Below are positions 1 to 8,863 of a DNA stretch of 41,602 nucleotides, in pieces. Source of the stretch: an uncultured Bacteroidales bacterium. Its GTDB lineage: Bacteria > Bacteroidota > Bacteroidia > Bacteroidales > UBA932. Every line of letters starts with the position of its first letter. The first letter of the stretch is position 1. A model generated the notes under the pieces. It ran no database searches. It worked only from the letters and a program-made list of their open reading frames with translations, and was not told the DNA's origin. The stretch lies in the NCBI GenBank assembly GCA_944326315.1, contig CALVDP010000018.1, forward strand, positions 1-41,602, given 5' to 3'. The translations under genes and the position numbers were made by a program.

Positions 1-86
1 TCGCCGGACGCTTCATCAAGAACTTCGAGAAGTTCACAGGCAACGACCTCGGAAAGTCTCTTGTTGCAGCAGGTCCTGTACTCTAA
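1..86 (+). CDS. pckA: phosphoenolpyruvate carboxykinase (ATP), C-terminal end only
   Basis: Only the last 27 or so codons are inside the window; the reading frame runs in from the left edge and stops at TAA 84-86. The visible tail contains FIKNFEKFTG and ends in LVAAGPVL, which resembles the C-terminus of ATP-dependent PEP carboxykinase as I know it from Bacteroidota (F-x-NF-x-KF followed by VAAGPxL). The enzyme interconverts oxaloacetate and phosphoenolpyruvate and in this phylum often works in the carboxylating direction during fermentation. The catalytic region is not visible, so the call rests on the tail alone. A good terminator follows 36 bases after the stop. Confidence 0.6.
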   Translation, partial: AGRFIKNFEKFTGNDLGKSLVAAGPVL

Positions 87-122
87 TGTACATACGTCCT
101 GATTTCAGGACAATATATAATG

Positions 123-164
123 AGAGGGGAAGTCGGAAAGATCTGGCTTCCCCTCTGTTCTTTT
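123..164 (+). terminator. rho-independent terminator after pckA
   Basis: A perfect 10-bp inverted repeat, AGAGGGGAAG (123-132) and CTTCCCCTCT (147-156), with a 14-base loop that can pair further inside, is followed by GTTCTTTT. A smaller hairpin (GTCCTGA/TCAGGAC) lies just upstream near 99-114. Position and shape fit termination of pckA and separate it from the peptidase gene. Confidence 0.85.
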
Positions 165-220
165 CATGCGGCTGGGGAATTCAGGAAAAATTAGCTATAT
201 TCAAACTTTTTTCAATCGGA

Positions 221-235
221 TGCCGCCATGCGGCA
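221..235 (+). promoter_or_regulatory. short leader hairpin before the S9 peptidase
   Basis: TGCCGC-CAT-GCGGCA forms a perfect 6-bp stem with a 3-base loop, ending 14 bases before the ATG I chose at 250. No T run follows, so it is not a terminator. It could influence translation initiation. The role is inferred. Confidence 0.35.
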
Positions 236-249
236 GAAAATTTATCAGG

Positions 250-2442
250 ATGAAACACAGAACCAATTCAGTGCTGGTGGCAGTATTCCTGGCGGCTGCC
301 CAGCTCAACGCCCAGCCGGGAGTATTTGCGACAAGACCTCAGGACAGCCTTGGCACGAAGATGCTGACCATGGAGGATTCAGAACTCGGATACGGCCTGA
401 GGCCGGAACGCATGCAGATAGTATGGCGTCCCGGTACCGCCTGCATGACTGTCTGCGAAGATGACGGCATCCATGAGACCAACCGCCTTGACGGATATGA
501 CTCACTTCTGCTTTCTTCCTCAGATATGGAAGCGATCGCCGGGGCGGGACAGGAAGCCGGGAATGCCGGTGACAGCGGACAGAAGGTGCCTGCCTGCTCA
601 TTCGTGAAGTGGCTTGACGGCTCCAGGCTGCTTCTCAGGGTCAGAGACGAGTTCTGCATCGTGGATGTCACGAACAAGAAGCTCACAGGCCGGTTCAGCC
701 TTCCGGACGGTGCGCAGGATATTGTATTCAACCCGTCGGGATACCATGTTTTCACCAAGGACAACGGCCTGTATTTCTGCGACAATTGGGGAAATGCATA
801 TCCGATAGCGGAATCCGGGGACAGGAATATCATATACGGACAATATGTAAGCCGCAATGAATTCGGCATTACAGGAGGCATCTTCCTGTCGGGAAGCGGA
901 CGGAAAGTGGCTTTCTACAGGAAAGACGAGAGTGCCGTAGGGACATTCCCCCTCCTTGACATCACTACCAGGACAGGAACCTTGTCCGAGCTGAAATATC
1001 CTATGGCGGGAATGGCCTCTGAGAACGTGCGGATAGGAGTCTATGATTTCGCGGCCAACACCACTGTCTACCTTGCGTGCGATGATTTCGGCTACGACCA
1101 GTATCTGACCGGGGTCACATGGTCCCCTGACGAGAGATACATCCTTGTGCAGGTTCTGGACCGCAGCCAGAAACACATGAGGCTCAACATGTACGATGCC
1201 GGGACAGGTGCATTTGCCGGAACAGTGCTTTCCGAAGACAATGACAAGTTCGTGGAGCCACAGGACCCGGTGTGGTTCCTGGAAGGGAGCACGACCGGAT
1301 TCATCTACCGTACGGACAACAGGGACGGCTACAAGAACCTTTATCTGTGCAGCATTGACGGGGATGTGGAACGTCTTACATGCACTGATGCCGACGTCGC
1401 CTATGTCGGGAATGACGGAAGATACGTCTATTACACTTCTGCCGAAGTCTCTCCGGTGGAGAACCATCTCTTCTCAGTGGATATAAGGACGGGGAAGACC
1501 AGAAGGCATACTTCCGCCGCCGGATGGCATGAGATAAGCATGAGCCCAGGATGCGTATATTTTGCGGACACATACAGCAGCCTTGACGTGCCGGGTGTGG
1601 TGGACCTGTGCAGCACTTCCGGCAAGGGCCGCGCCAACCTTCTTGTGGCTGACAATCCGGTGAAGGACTTCCAGTTCTGCGAAATATCGCTCGGGACTGT
1701 CAGGAGTGCAGACGGGAAATATGACAATTACTACCGACTCATCAAGCCGAAGGATTTCGACCCGACCAGGAAATATCCTGTGATATTGTATGTCTACGGA
1801 GGACCGCACTCGCAGCTCGTAAGGAACACATGGCTCGGGGAATTGAGAAGGTGGGAGATGTATATGGCCCAGCACGGATATATCGTCTATATCCAGGACA
1901 ACAGGGGTACATTGAACCGTGGCGCGGATTTCGAGAAGGCCATCTACGGGCAGTGCGGGCAGGCTGAGATGGCGGACCAGATGGAAGGCATCAGGATGCT
2001 GTCGGGCCTTGATTACGTGGACAAGGACAGGATCGGTGTACACGGCTGGAGCTACGGAGGCTTCATGACCATATCCCTCATCACCAACTACCCGGATATC
2101 TTCAAGGTGGCGGTGGCAGGCGGCCCTGTCATCGACTGGAAGTGGTATGAGGTCATGTACGGCGAACGGTATATGGGCAATCCTGCGGCCAATCCCGAAG
2201 GCTATGCCCTTACAAGCCTGATATCCAAGGCTGCGGACCTCAAGGGCAAGCTTCTTATCTGCCAGGGGGCCGTGGACAATGTCGTGCTATGGCAGCACAG
2301 TCTCAACTTCATAAGGGAATGCATCAGAAACAATGTCCAGGTAGACTATTTTCCTTATCCTTGCGCCCAGCATAATGTGCTCGGAAGAGACAGAATCCAC
2401 CTTATGGACAAGGTGACCATGTATTTCGAGGATTATTTGTAG
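250..2442 (+). CDS. secreted S9 family prolyl oligopeptidase / dipeptidyl peptidase IV-like
   Basis: A serine peptidase that should remove dipeptides from, or cut after, proline/alanine-type residues in peptides outside the cytoplasm. From the ATG at 250 the product is 730 residues. The start is preferred over an upstream in-frame ATG at 166 because MKHRTNSVLVAVFLAAAQLNAQ is a normal signal peptide and the extra upstream residues lack signal character. Residues ~25-480 are the DPP IV-type N-terminal propeller. The alpha/beta-hydrolase domain carries the nucleophile in GWSYGGFM (Ser601), the Asp in GAVDNVV (Asp676) and the His in AQHNVLG (His708). Length and domain order are usual for S9B enzymes. 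The neighbouring hydrolase is also exported. DPP IV versus tripeptidyl specificity cannot be decided here. Confidence 0.9.
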   Translation: MKHRTNSVLVAVFLAAAQLNAQPGVFATRPQDSLGTKMLTMEDSELGYGLRPERMQIVWRPGTACMTVCEDDGIHETNRLDGYDSLLLSSSDMEAIAGAGQEAGNAGDSGQKVPACSFVKWLDGSRLLLRVRDEFCIVDVTNKKLTGRFSLPDGAQDIVFNPSGYHVFTKDNGLYFCDNWGNAYPIAESGDRNIIYGQYVSRNEFGITGGIFLSGSGRKVAFYRKDESAVGTFPLLDITTRTGTLSELKYPMAGMASENVRIGVYDFAANTTVYLACDDFGYDQYLTGVTWSPDERYILVQVLDRSQKHMRLNMYDAGTGAFAGTVLSEDNDKFVEPQDPVWFLEGSTTGFIYRTDNRDGYKNLYLCSIDGDVERLTCTDADVAYVGNDGRYVYYTSAEVSPVENHLFSVDIRTGKTRRHTSAAGWHEISMSPGCVYFADTYSSLDVPGVVDLCSTSGKGRANLLVADNPVKDFQFCEISLGTVRSADGKYDNYYRLIKPKDFDPTRKYPVILYVYGGPHSQLVRNTWLGELRRWEMYMAQHGYIVYIQDNRGTLNRGADFEKAIYGQCGQAEMADQMEGIRMLSGLDYVDKDRIGVHGWSYGGFMTISLITNYPDIFKVAVAGGPVIDWKWYEVMYGERYMGNPAANPEGYALTSLISKAADLKGKLLICQGAVDNVVLWQHSLNFIRECIRNNVQVDYFPYPCAQHNVLGRDRIHLMDKVTMYFEDYL

Positions 2443-2518
2443 GCAGCTATTGCTTTTTCATTAATATCTGCTTACATTTATGGAACGGATAGGTCAAGGA
2501 TACCAAGGATGAATTTTA

Positions 2519-2553
2519 GTCTTTCGGAGAAAGACATTCGGGGGTACCCCGAA
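2519..2553 (+). promoter_or_regulatory. two back-to-back hairpins in the leader of the choloylglycine-hydrolase-like gene
   Basis: GTCTTTC-GGA-GAAAGAC (2519-2535) and TTCGGGG-GTA-CCCCGAA (2537-2553) are two perfect 7-bp stems with 3-base loops, one base apart. They end 33 bases before the preferred ATG at 2587. No T run follows, so they are not a simple terminator. They may protect or structure the mRNA leader. Their presence argues against the in-frame ATG at 2509 as the translation start. Confidence 0.5.
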
Positions 2554-2586
2554 GGGACCGCAAACACGACACTAAAACGTATTTTT

Positions 2587-3672
2587 ATGAACAGATGGTT
2601 TTTGTCTGCCGCATTGCTTCTGGCAGCAGCTTTCTACAATGAAACAGAGGCATGCACGGGTATTTCACTCGTATCGAAAGATACATCCTATGTCCTCGCC
2701 AGGACGTGCGAGTGGGGAGGAAGCAATCTTCAGAGCAGGTATGTGGTCGTGCCGAGAGGCTATACGCAGAATGCCATCACGCCCTCCGGCAAGAACGGAG
2801 CCATGCTTGTGGCAAAATACGGGTATGTGGGCGTGTCTGTGATGCAGGATGAATTCGTGACCGAAGGCCTGAACGAGGCCGGCCTTTCCGTGGGCCTGTT
2901 CTTTTTCCCGGGCTATGGCCGTTATGAAGACTATGATGCAGGGAAGAATTCTTCCACTATGGTGGATGTGCAGCTGTCTGCGTGGATGCTCGGCAGCTTC
3001 TCCACTGTAGACGAGGTCATTGGGTCAATTGACAAGATACATGTGGTGGCATTGTCACCGGAGACGCAGACGGCGCACTGGAGGATAGCCGATGCTTCCG
3101 GACGGCAGGTCGTCCTGGAAATCGTGGACGGGAAGCCGTCCTTCCATGAGAACAAGCTCGGGGTCCTGACCAATTCCCCGGGATTCGAGTGGCAGATGAC
3201 GAACCTGAACAATTATGTGAATCTTTATCCTGGAAATGCCCAGCCGAATACTCTTGCAGGCGGTGTACGCCTTTCATCTTTCGGGGCCGGTACCGGATTC
3301 ATGGGTATTCCGGGAGATGTCACTCCGCCTTCCAGGTTCGTGAGGGCCGCTTTCTACAAGTCCACGGCACCTCAGTATGCTACCGGCTTCGAGACTGTGA
3401 AAGAGACTTTCCAGATCCTGAACAATTTTGACATACCGATAGGAATAGAGCACAATGTCGCCTCGGGTCCTGTTCCGGACAATCTTCCAAGCGCGACACA
3501 GTGGACGACTTCATCTGACCTGAAAGCCCTGAGGTTCTATTACAGGACAGCGTGGAATTCTACCATTAGGTGCATCGACCTGAAGTCAATCAAATTCGAC
3601 AAGGTGGATTTCGTGTCCGAGCCGCTTGACAAGGTACAGGACCAGCCGGTAGAGTTTGTCAGGATCAGATAA
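2587..3672 (+). CDS. linear amide C-N hydrolase, choloylglycine hydrolase family (bile salt hydrolase / penicillin acylase type)
   Basis: An N-terminal-nucleophile amidase. Family members cut the amide of conjugated bile salts, penicillin V or N-acyl amino acids. From ATG 2587 the product is 361 residues, close to the usual length of exported members. The start gives a signal peptide (MNRWFLSAALLLAAAFYNETEA) cut directly before Cys23, so processing would expose the catalytic cysteine in ACTGISL. Other family marks are Arg39 in LARTCEW, EGLNEAGLSVG, the TNSPGFEWQ...NLNNY segment and the late Y-x-T-x-x-N...I-x-C-IDL segment. The lipoate ligase gene starts 12 bases after the stop, so it is probably co-transcribed with the gcv cluster. 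Substrate cannot be read from sequence; bile salt versus N-acyl amino acid is open. Confidence 0.88.
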   Translation: MNRWFLSAALLLAAAFYNETEACTGISLVSKDTSYVLARTCEWGGSNLQSRYVVVPRGYTQNAITPSGKNGAMLVAKYGYVGVSVMQDEFVTEGLNEAGLSVGLFFFPGYGRYEDYDAGKNSSTMVDVQLSAWMLGSFSTVDEVIGSIDKIHVVALSPETQTAHWRIADASGRQVVLEIVDGKPSFHENKLGVLTNSPGFEWQMTNLNNYVNLYPGNAQPNTLAGGVRLSSFGAGTGFMGIPGDVTPPSRFVRAAFYKSTAPQYATGFETVKETFQILNNFDIPIGIEHNVASGPVPDNLPSATQWTTSSDLKALRFYYRTAWNSTIRCIDLKSIKFDKVDFVSEPLDKVQDQPVEFVRIR

Positions 3673-3684
3673 TTCCAGCAGGCG

Positions 3685-4440
3685 ATGCTCAAGGTTGTGT
3701 TCCCGGGACCGCCGGTTGAGAGGCCGCTGGTTTTCTATCTGGCTGCCGAAGAGTATCTTGCAAGAAACACTGACGAGGACTGCTTCTTCACGTGGCAGTG
3801 CGGCCCGACTGTGATTTTCGGCAGAAACCAGGAAGTGGAGGCCGAGGTCAACGTCCCGTATTGTCTTCGGGAAGGGATACGTATGTTCCGTCGCAAGAGC
3901 GGAGGGGGCTGTGTATATGCCGACATGGGGAATCTTATGATCTCCGCAGTCACTACCGGGAATGACAAGCCTTTCATCTTCGAACGTTTCATATCGACAT
4001 TCGCACTTGCATTACGCAAGCTTGGATACGATGCCTGGCCATCCGGAAGGAACGACATAATGGTCGGAGGCAAAAAGGTGTCAGGCAGTGCCTTTTACAG
4101 CGTGGGCAGCAGGGATATCATCCATGCCACCCTCCTGTGTGACGTGGACCTGGCCAGGATGCAGAATGCCATCACTCCGCCGGAAGAGAAGCTTCGCGGG
4201 AAGGGTATCGCCTCCGTGAGGCAGAGGGTGGAGAACCTGTCTTCATTCTCTGATACGACCCTTCCGGAAATACGGGCATCCATAGAAGGCTTCTTCTGTG
4301 ACGGGGAGAAGACTCTGGACTCTGCCGGTATCCTTGCAATAGAGAAAATCATGGAGACCTACCTTGATGAAGCCTTCATCGCCGGCCGCAGGCATGGCGG
4401 TGGCGGGACGTTTCCGTCGGGGGAGGCCGGCCGTGCATAA
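3685..4440 (+). CDS. lplA: lipoate--protein ligase family protein
   Basis: Attaches lipoate to a lysine of target domains through lipoyl-AMP. The 251-residue protein has the BPL/LplA catalytic fold: the RRKSGGGCVY motif (Arg69-Gly75), then GRNDIMVGGKKVSG with the likely catalytic lysine Lys131. It lacks the long C-terminal accessory domain of E. coli LplA; short forms are common. The gene sits 12 bases after the amidohydrolase gene and 17 bases before gcvT. The H protein encoded two genes downstream is an obvious lipoyl acceptor. LipM-type octanoyl transfer or a LipL-like amidotransferase cannot be excluded, since these share the fold. The placement inside a gcv cluster supports lipoylation of GcvH. 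Confidence 0.85.
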   Translation: MLKVVFPGPPVERPLVFYLAAEEYLARNTDEDCFFTWQCGPTVIFGRNQEVEAEVNVPYCLREGIRMFRRKSGGGCVYADMGNLMISAVTTGNDKPFIFERFISTFALALRKLGYDAWPSGRNDIMVGGKKVSGSAFYSVGSRDIIHATLLCDVDLARMQNAITPPEEKLRGKGIASVRQRVENLSSFSDTTLPEIRASIEGFFCDGEKTLDSAGILAIEKIMETYLDEAFIAGRRHGGGGTFPSGEAGRA

Positions 4441-4457
4441 GATAACCGCATGATTAT

Positions 4458-5552
4458 ATGGAAACATTGAAAAAGACATGTCTGTATGACAGACACATTG
4501 CCGCAGGAGCGCAGATGAGCCCTTTCGGAGGCTTCATGATGCCTATCCAGTATTCAGACATAGCATCGGAGCACAACGCCGTAAGGCACAGTTGCGGGAT
4601 GTTCGATGTCTCGCACATGGGAGAGATACGTGTCTCTGGCCCCGGAGCAGAGGATTTTGTCAATTATATTTTCACCAATGACGTGACCATGCTTCAGCCT
4701 GGACATATCCAGTACGGTATGATGCTGTATCCGGAGGGCGGGGTCGTCGATGACCTGCTCGTGTACCGTATGCCGGAACCGGGAGTGTTTCTTCTTGTGG
4801 TCAATGCATCGAATACGGACAAGGACCTTGACTGGATATGCAGGGCCGCCGACGGCAGGGATGTGAAGGTGGAGAACCTTTCCTGTGACTATGGACAGAT
4901 CGCCCTTCAGGGCCCGGATTCGGAAAAGGTGGCGGCGGAAGTGCTGGGTATGGATCTTTCCGACCTTGTGTTCTACACATTCAAGTATGCCGGCTATGCA
5001 GGCGGACAGGTGATTGCCAGCAGGAGCGGCTACACAGGTGAGGACGGTTTTGAGTTCTATGCATCCCCGGAGGTCACATGTAGAATATGGGATGCCCTGC
5101 TTGCTGCCGGAGTGACCCCATGCGGACTCGGATGCCGTGACACGCTTCGGTTTGAGGCAGGCCTGCCGCTTTACGGCCACGAACTGGGACAGGACATCTC
5201 TCCTGTTGAAGCCGGCCTGGGTATGTTCGTCAAGCTGGACAAGCCTGATTTCATCGGCAAGGCTGCCACGGCAAGACTCAGGGAAGAAGGCCCGGAACGC
5301 AAGCTGGTGGGCATAGAGCTGCAGGACAAGGCCATCCCGCGTGCCGGCTATCCTGTCCTGTCTGACGGAGAGGTGATAGGTGAGGTGACTACAGGGTACA
5401 ACTCCATTTCCACAGGAAGAAGCGTATGCATGGCATTTGTGCGGACCTCATTTTCCGCTCCGGGGACTGCTGTGGATGTCAGGATACGGAAACGGACATT
5501 CCCGGGTATTGTCTGCAAGAAGAGATTTTACGACAAGAAATACAAGAAATAG
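4458..5552 (+). CDS. gcvT: glycine cleavage system T protein (aminomethyltransferase)
   Basis: Takes the aminomethyl group from lipoyl-H protein, releases ammonia and makes 5,10-methylene-tetrahydrofolate. The 364-residue product has the normal GcvT length. It shows the N-terminal GGFMMPIQYSDI...H segment, the NASNTDKDLDW segment carrying the conserved aspartate, the folate-site motif GYTGEDGFE, GLGCRDTLRFEAGLPLYGHEL, and a C-terminal barrel domain ending in KKRFYDKKYKK. It is cytoplasmic. It follows the lipoate ligase by 17 bases and precedes gcvH by 65 bases with no visible terminator, so one transcript is likely. The related YgfZ lacks the full motif set, so the call is firm. Confidence 0.95.
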   Translation: METLKKTCLYDRHIAAGAQMSPFGGFMMPIQYSDIASEHNAVRHSCGMFDVSHMGEIRVSGPGAEDFVNYIFTNDVTMLQPGHIQYGMMLYPEGGVVDDLLVYRMPEPGVFLLVVNASNTDKDLDWICRAADGRDVKVENLSCDYGQIALQGPDSEKVAAEVLGMDLSDLVFYTFKYAGYAGGQVIASRSGYTGEDGFEFYASPEVTCRIWDALLAAGVTPCGLGCRDTLRFEAGLPLYGHELGQDISPVEAGLGMFVKLDKPDFIGKAATARLREEGPERKLVGIELQDKAIPRAGYPVLSDGEVIGEVTTGYNSISTGRSVCMAFVRTSFSAPGTAVDVRIRKRTFPGIVCKKRFYDKKYKK

Positions 5553-5617
5553 ATGCCGCCGGGGCGTATGCCGGGCAGGCTTGATATAACAATAACCAAT
5601 TATAACACACCACTGCA

Positions 5618-6004
5618 ATGAGCAAGATAGAAGAAGGTTTGCTTTACAGCGAATCGCATGAATGGGTAAAGGTAGAAGACGGCAAGGCCGTCATAGGCAT
5701 TTCAGATTTCGCACAGAAATCCATGGGCAACATAGTGTATGTCGACATGCCCGACGAGGATGACGACATTGCAAGGAATGAGGATTTCGGCGCTGTCGAA
5801 AGCGTCAAGGCCGCGAGTGATCTCATAGCACCGGTCTCCGGGACAGTCACGGACAGGAACGAGGTCCTGGAAGATGAACCGGGACTCCTGAATGAGGATC
5901 CGTATGCGAACTGGATCATAAAGGTAGAGATGTCGGACCCGTCCGAGACAGAGTCTCTTATGGATGCCGCCGCATACAAGGCTTTTCTGGACAGTCAGGA
6001 ATAA
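5618..6004 (+). CDS. gcvH: glycine cleavage system H protein (lipoyl carrier)
   Basis: Small shuttle protein whose lipoyl arm moves the aminomethyl group from P to T and is reoxidised by L. The 128-residue product has normal length. The lipoylation site is VESVKAASD with Lys64, the same number as in the classic E. coli H protein. The N-terminal part (SHEWVKVEDGKAVIGISDFAQ) and the PVSGTV loop are typical. The C-terminus is acidic. It lies 15 bases before gcvPA. The lipoate ligase two genes upstream is its probable modifying enzyme. Confidence 0.96.
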   Translation: MSKIEEGLLYSESHEWVKVEDGKAVIGISDFAQKSMGNIVYVDMPDEDDDIARNEDFGAVESVKAASDLIAPVSGTVTDRNEVLEDEPGLLNEDPYANWIIKVEMSDPSETESLMDAAAYKAFLDSQE

Positions 6005-6019
6005 TATATCTTCAGAATC

Positions 6020-7372
6020 ATGGGATTTGCATATTTTCCTCATACAGACGAGGATATCCGTGTCATGCTTGACCGGATAGGGCTGAAGTCGGTTGACGAG
6101 CTTTATTCGGATGTCCCGCAGAATGTCATTTACAAGGGAGAATTCGATATCCCCGATGCCATGTCGGAGATGGAGGTCCGCAGGAAAATCGGGGATCTCG
6201 CATCAAGGAACGTAAGGCTCAAGATATTCTGCGGAGCTGGTGCCTACGACCATTATTCACCGGCAGTCATACCGGCGGTAATATCCCGCTCGGAATACCT
6301 CACCTCATATACTCCGTACCAGGCGGAAGTCTCTCAGGGGACCTTGAGGTATATTTTCGAGTTCCAGACCATGATGGCCGAGCTTACAGGCATGGACTGC
6401 TCCAATGCGTCCATGTATGACGGCCCGACATCGGCTGCCGAAGCCGCGCTGATGACGGTGGCCTGCACAAGGAAGAAACACCGCGTACTCTTGTCTGCTA
6501 CACTGCTTCCTCAGGTGCTGGAAGTGGTGGAGACTTATTGCCGGTTCCACGGGGTGGAAGTGACTGAGATTCCCGCAGCAGACGGGGTGACCGATCTTGG
6601 CGCTGTCCCGCAGTTGCTTTCCGGAGGGGATGTGGCCGGTGTCATAGTCCCGGGGATAAACCGCTACGGCATAATAGAAGATCTGACGGGACTGGCTGAT
6701 GCCGTCCATGCATCCAAGGCCCTGCTTGCCGTTTATTCTGATCCGTCGGCTCTCGCGGTCATAAGGACTCCGGGGGAGTGGGGTGCAGATATTGCGTGCG
6801 GCGATGCACAGAGTCTGGGAATACCTCTGAATTTCGGAGGTCCGTATCTCGGCTTCCTCTGCTGCAGACAGGAATATGTCAGGAAACTTCCGGGCAGGAT
6901 AGCGGGGGAGACGTCTGATGCGGAGGGCAGAAGATGCTATGTGCTGACATTGCAGGCCAGGGAGCAGCATATCCGCAGGGAGAAGGCCACGAGCAACATC
7001 TGCTCGAACCAGTCGCTGATGGCTCTGTATGTCACCGTATATCTTTCGCTCATGGGACCTGACGGTCTGAGGAAGGTGAACAGCCTTTCTTATGGCGGAG
7101 CGCATTATCTTCATTCGAGGCTTCTGGAGACAGGTCTGTTTTCCGAGGCTTTTTCACGGCCATTTCTCAAGGAATTCGCGTTGCGGACAAGCGTTCCGGC
7201 AGACCGCCTGCAGAAAGTCCTGCTTGACAACGGATATTTCGGAGCGCTTTCATGCGGAGAGGACCTTGTGTCTTTCTGCGTGACGGAAAACAGGACGAAG
7301 GAAGAGATCGACGATCTTGTGGAGGCAATATCCAAAGCCTTCCGGCCGGATGATTGTCTCAAGGGATGTTAA
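6020..7372 (+). CDS. gcvPA: glycine dehydrogenase (decarboxylating) subunit 1, P1 half
   Basis: N-terminal half of the P protein, which with the P2 half decarboxylates glycine and loads the aminomethyl group onto the H protein. The 450-residue length is right for the split form. Recognisable segments are MGFAYFPHTDEDIRVML at the start, FCGAGAYDHYSPAVIPAV, SRSEYLTSYTPYQAEVSQG, the MYDGPTSAAEA segment and TLQAREQHIRREKATSNIC. This half does not carry the PLP lysine. gcvPB begins a few bases later. Many Bacteroidota encode a single ~950-residue P protein, so the split gene is a point of interest rather than an error; each half has its own start and intact ends. Confidence 0.95.
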   Translation: MGFAYFPHTDEDIRVMLDRIGLKSVDELYSDVPQNVIYKGEFDIPDAMSEMEVRRKIGDLASRNVRLKIFCGAGAYDHYSPAVIPAVISRSEYLTSYTPYQAEVSQGTLRYIFEFQTMMAELTGMDCSNASMYDGPTSAAEAALMTVACTRKKHRVLLSATLLPQVLEVVETYCRFHGVEVTEIPAADGVTDLGAVPQLLSGGDVAGVIVPGINRYGIIEDLTGLADAVHASKALLAVYSDPSALAVIRTPGEWGADIACGDAQSLGIPLNFGGPYLGFLCCRQEYVRKLPGRIAGETSDAEGRRCYVLTLQAREQHIRREKATSNICSNQSLMALYVTVYLSLMGPDGLRKVNSLSYGGAHYLHSRLLETGLFSEAFSRPFLKEFALRTSVPADRLQKVLLDNGYFGALSCGEDLVSFCVTENRTKEEIDDLVEAISKAFRPDDCLKGC

Positions 7373-7384
7373 GGATTGTTTGAC

Positions 7385-8863
7385 ATGAAATATTACGATA
7401 AACTTATATTCGAGCTGTCCAGGGAAGGCCGTTCGGGCTATTCTCTCCCGGAGGACAGATGGGACTGTCATCCGGACAGTCTCCCCGATGGTCTGAAACG
7501 GGCTTCTGCACTGCGTCTTCCGCAGGTCAGCGAGCCTGATGTCATGAGACATTATGTGAATCTTTCAAATATGAATTTCGGTGTCGATACGGGGTTCTAT
7601 CCTCTCGGCAGCTGCACCATGAAATACAATCCGAGAATCAACGAGGAGACAGCGTCTCTCCCGGGATTTTCCGGACTTCATCCACTGCAGCCGGCAGACA
7701 CTGTCCAGGGTGCCCTGCAGATCTATGAAGACCTGTCCCGATGTCTGTGTTCGCTGACCGGAATGGCTGCGTTTACCCTCAATCCGTTCGCCGGCGCCCA
7801 TGGGGAACTTACCGGCCTGATGGTAATGAGGCAGTACCATATTTCCAGGGGAGACATGAAGCGGACAAAGGTCATCGTTCCTGACAGTGCCCACGGTACG
7901 AATCCAGCCAGCGCGGCTGTATGCGGACTGGAAGTGGTGCAGGTCAGGTCAACTCCGGAAGGCGTGATCGACATACAGGATCTAAAGCCCCTTCTCGATG
8001 ACACTGTGGCCGGAATAATGATGACCAATCCCAATACCCTCGGCCTTTTCGAGACCGGAATAGATGAAATAGAGAAATCCGTGCACGAGGCTGGCGGTCT
8101 GCTGTACTATGACGGTGCCAACATGAATGCGCTTCTTGGAAAAGTGCGTCCCGGAGACATGGGATTCGACATCATGCACCTCAATCTCCACAAGACATTC
8201 TCCACACCTCACGGAGGTGGCGGCCCTGGTGCCGGGCCGGTAGGCGTGTCGGCAAGACTCGCCCGTCTGCTGCCTTCTCCGGCCGTGAGCAAGAGAGAAG
8301 ACGGGAAGCTTGAAATGGTCGCCATGCCTGACGGCGCGGGCAGGATTTCGGGCTTCACGGGCAACTTCGGAGTGCTTGTAAAGGCCTATACATACATCCT
8401 GATGCTCGGGCGGCAGAATGTGAAGAATGTCGGGCCGTATGCCGTCCTTGCGGCGAATTATGTGAAGGAATCCCTGAAAGACAAGTACAAGCTTCCTGTA
8501 AATTCGCTGTGCAAGCATGAATTTGTGTTCGACGGACTGCTTGAGACCGGAGACGGCCATGAAGTCACGACATTGGACATTGCCAAGAGGCTGTTGGACT
8601 ATGGCTTCCATGCACCGACCATCTACTTCCCACTGCTGTTCCACCAGTCTATCATGATAGAGCCGACTGAGACAGAATCCAGGGAGACACTGGATGCATT
8701 CATCTCGGTGATGCGCCGGATCGCCGATGAGGCGGCTGCGGATCCCGGGCTTTTGAAGACAGCCCCGCACAACACTCCTGTGGGCCGTCCGGATGAGACG
8801 TCTGCCGCCACACACCCTAAGTTGAAATATGACTTCTGTCAGGCAACCAAGACTGGATTATGA
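7385..8863 (+). CDS. gcvPB: glycine dehydrogenase (decarboxylating) subunit 2, P2 half
   Basis: PLP-bearing half of the P protein. From the ATG at 7385 it has 492 residues; an in-frame TTG lies three codons earlier at 7376, but ATG is preferred. The PLP lysine is Lys270 in HLNLHKTFSTPHGGGGPG, the family signature. Other marks are GFYPLGSCTMKYNP near residue 75, DSAHGTNPASA and FEPTETES-like IEPTETES near the end. The stop TGA overlaps the start of lpd by four bases (ATGA), which implies translational coupling. P1 and P2 form the heterotetrameric glycine decarboxylase in the cytoplasm. Confidence 0.95.
   Translation: MKYYDKLIFELSREGRSGYSLPEDRWDCHPDSLPDGLKRASALRLPQVSEPDVMRHYVNLSNMNFGVDTGFYPLGSCTMKYNPRINEETASLPGFSGLHPLQPADTVQGALQIYEDLSRCLCSLTGMAAFTLNPFAGAHGELTGLMVMRQYHISRGDMKRTKVIVPDSAHGTNPASAAVCGLEVVQVRSTPEGVIDIQDLKPLLDDTVAGIMMTNPNTLGLFETGIDEIEKSVHEAGGLLYYDGANMNALLGKVRPGDMGFDIMHLNLHKTFSTPHGGGGPGAGPVGVSARLARLLPSPAVSKREDGKLEMVAMPDGAGRISGFTGNFGVLVKAYTYILMLGRQNVKNVGPYAVLAANYVKESLKDKYKLPVNSLCKHEFVFDGLLETGDGHEVTTLDIAKRLLDYGFHAPTIYFPLLFHQSIMIEPTETESRETLDAFISVMRRIADEAAADPGLLKTAPHNTPVGRPDETSAATHPKLKYDFCQATKTGL

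Noticed and set aside
598-1467. Long minus-strand open frame opposite the S9 peptidase
   Set aside because: It is an antisense shadow of a well-supported gene; its translation shows no domain or signal features. The same holds for the long antisense frames at 6305-7114, 7982-8815, 12400-13377, 15907-16872 and 20564-21436.
2509-2586. Upstream ATG at 2509 for the choloylglycine-hydrolase-like gene
   Set aside because: It would translate through two strong hairpins and bury the signal peptide 26 residues inside the protein.
7376-7384. TTG start for gcvPB three codons upstream
   Set aside because: An ATG at 7385 gives the normal N-terminus. Similar TTG extensions for the TlpA-like, rho, lptD, MCE, pepD and fimbrillin-like genes were rejected for the same reason.
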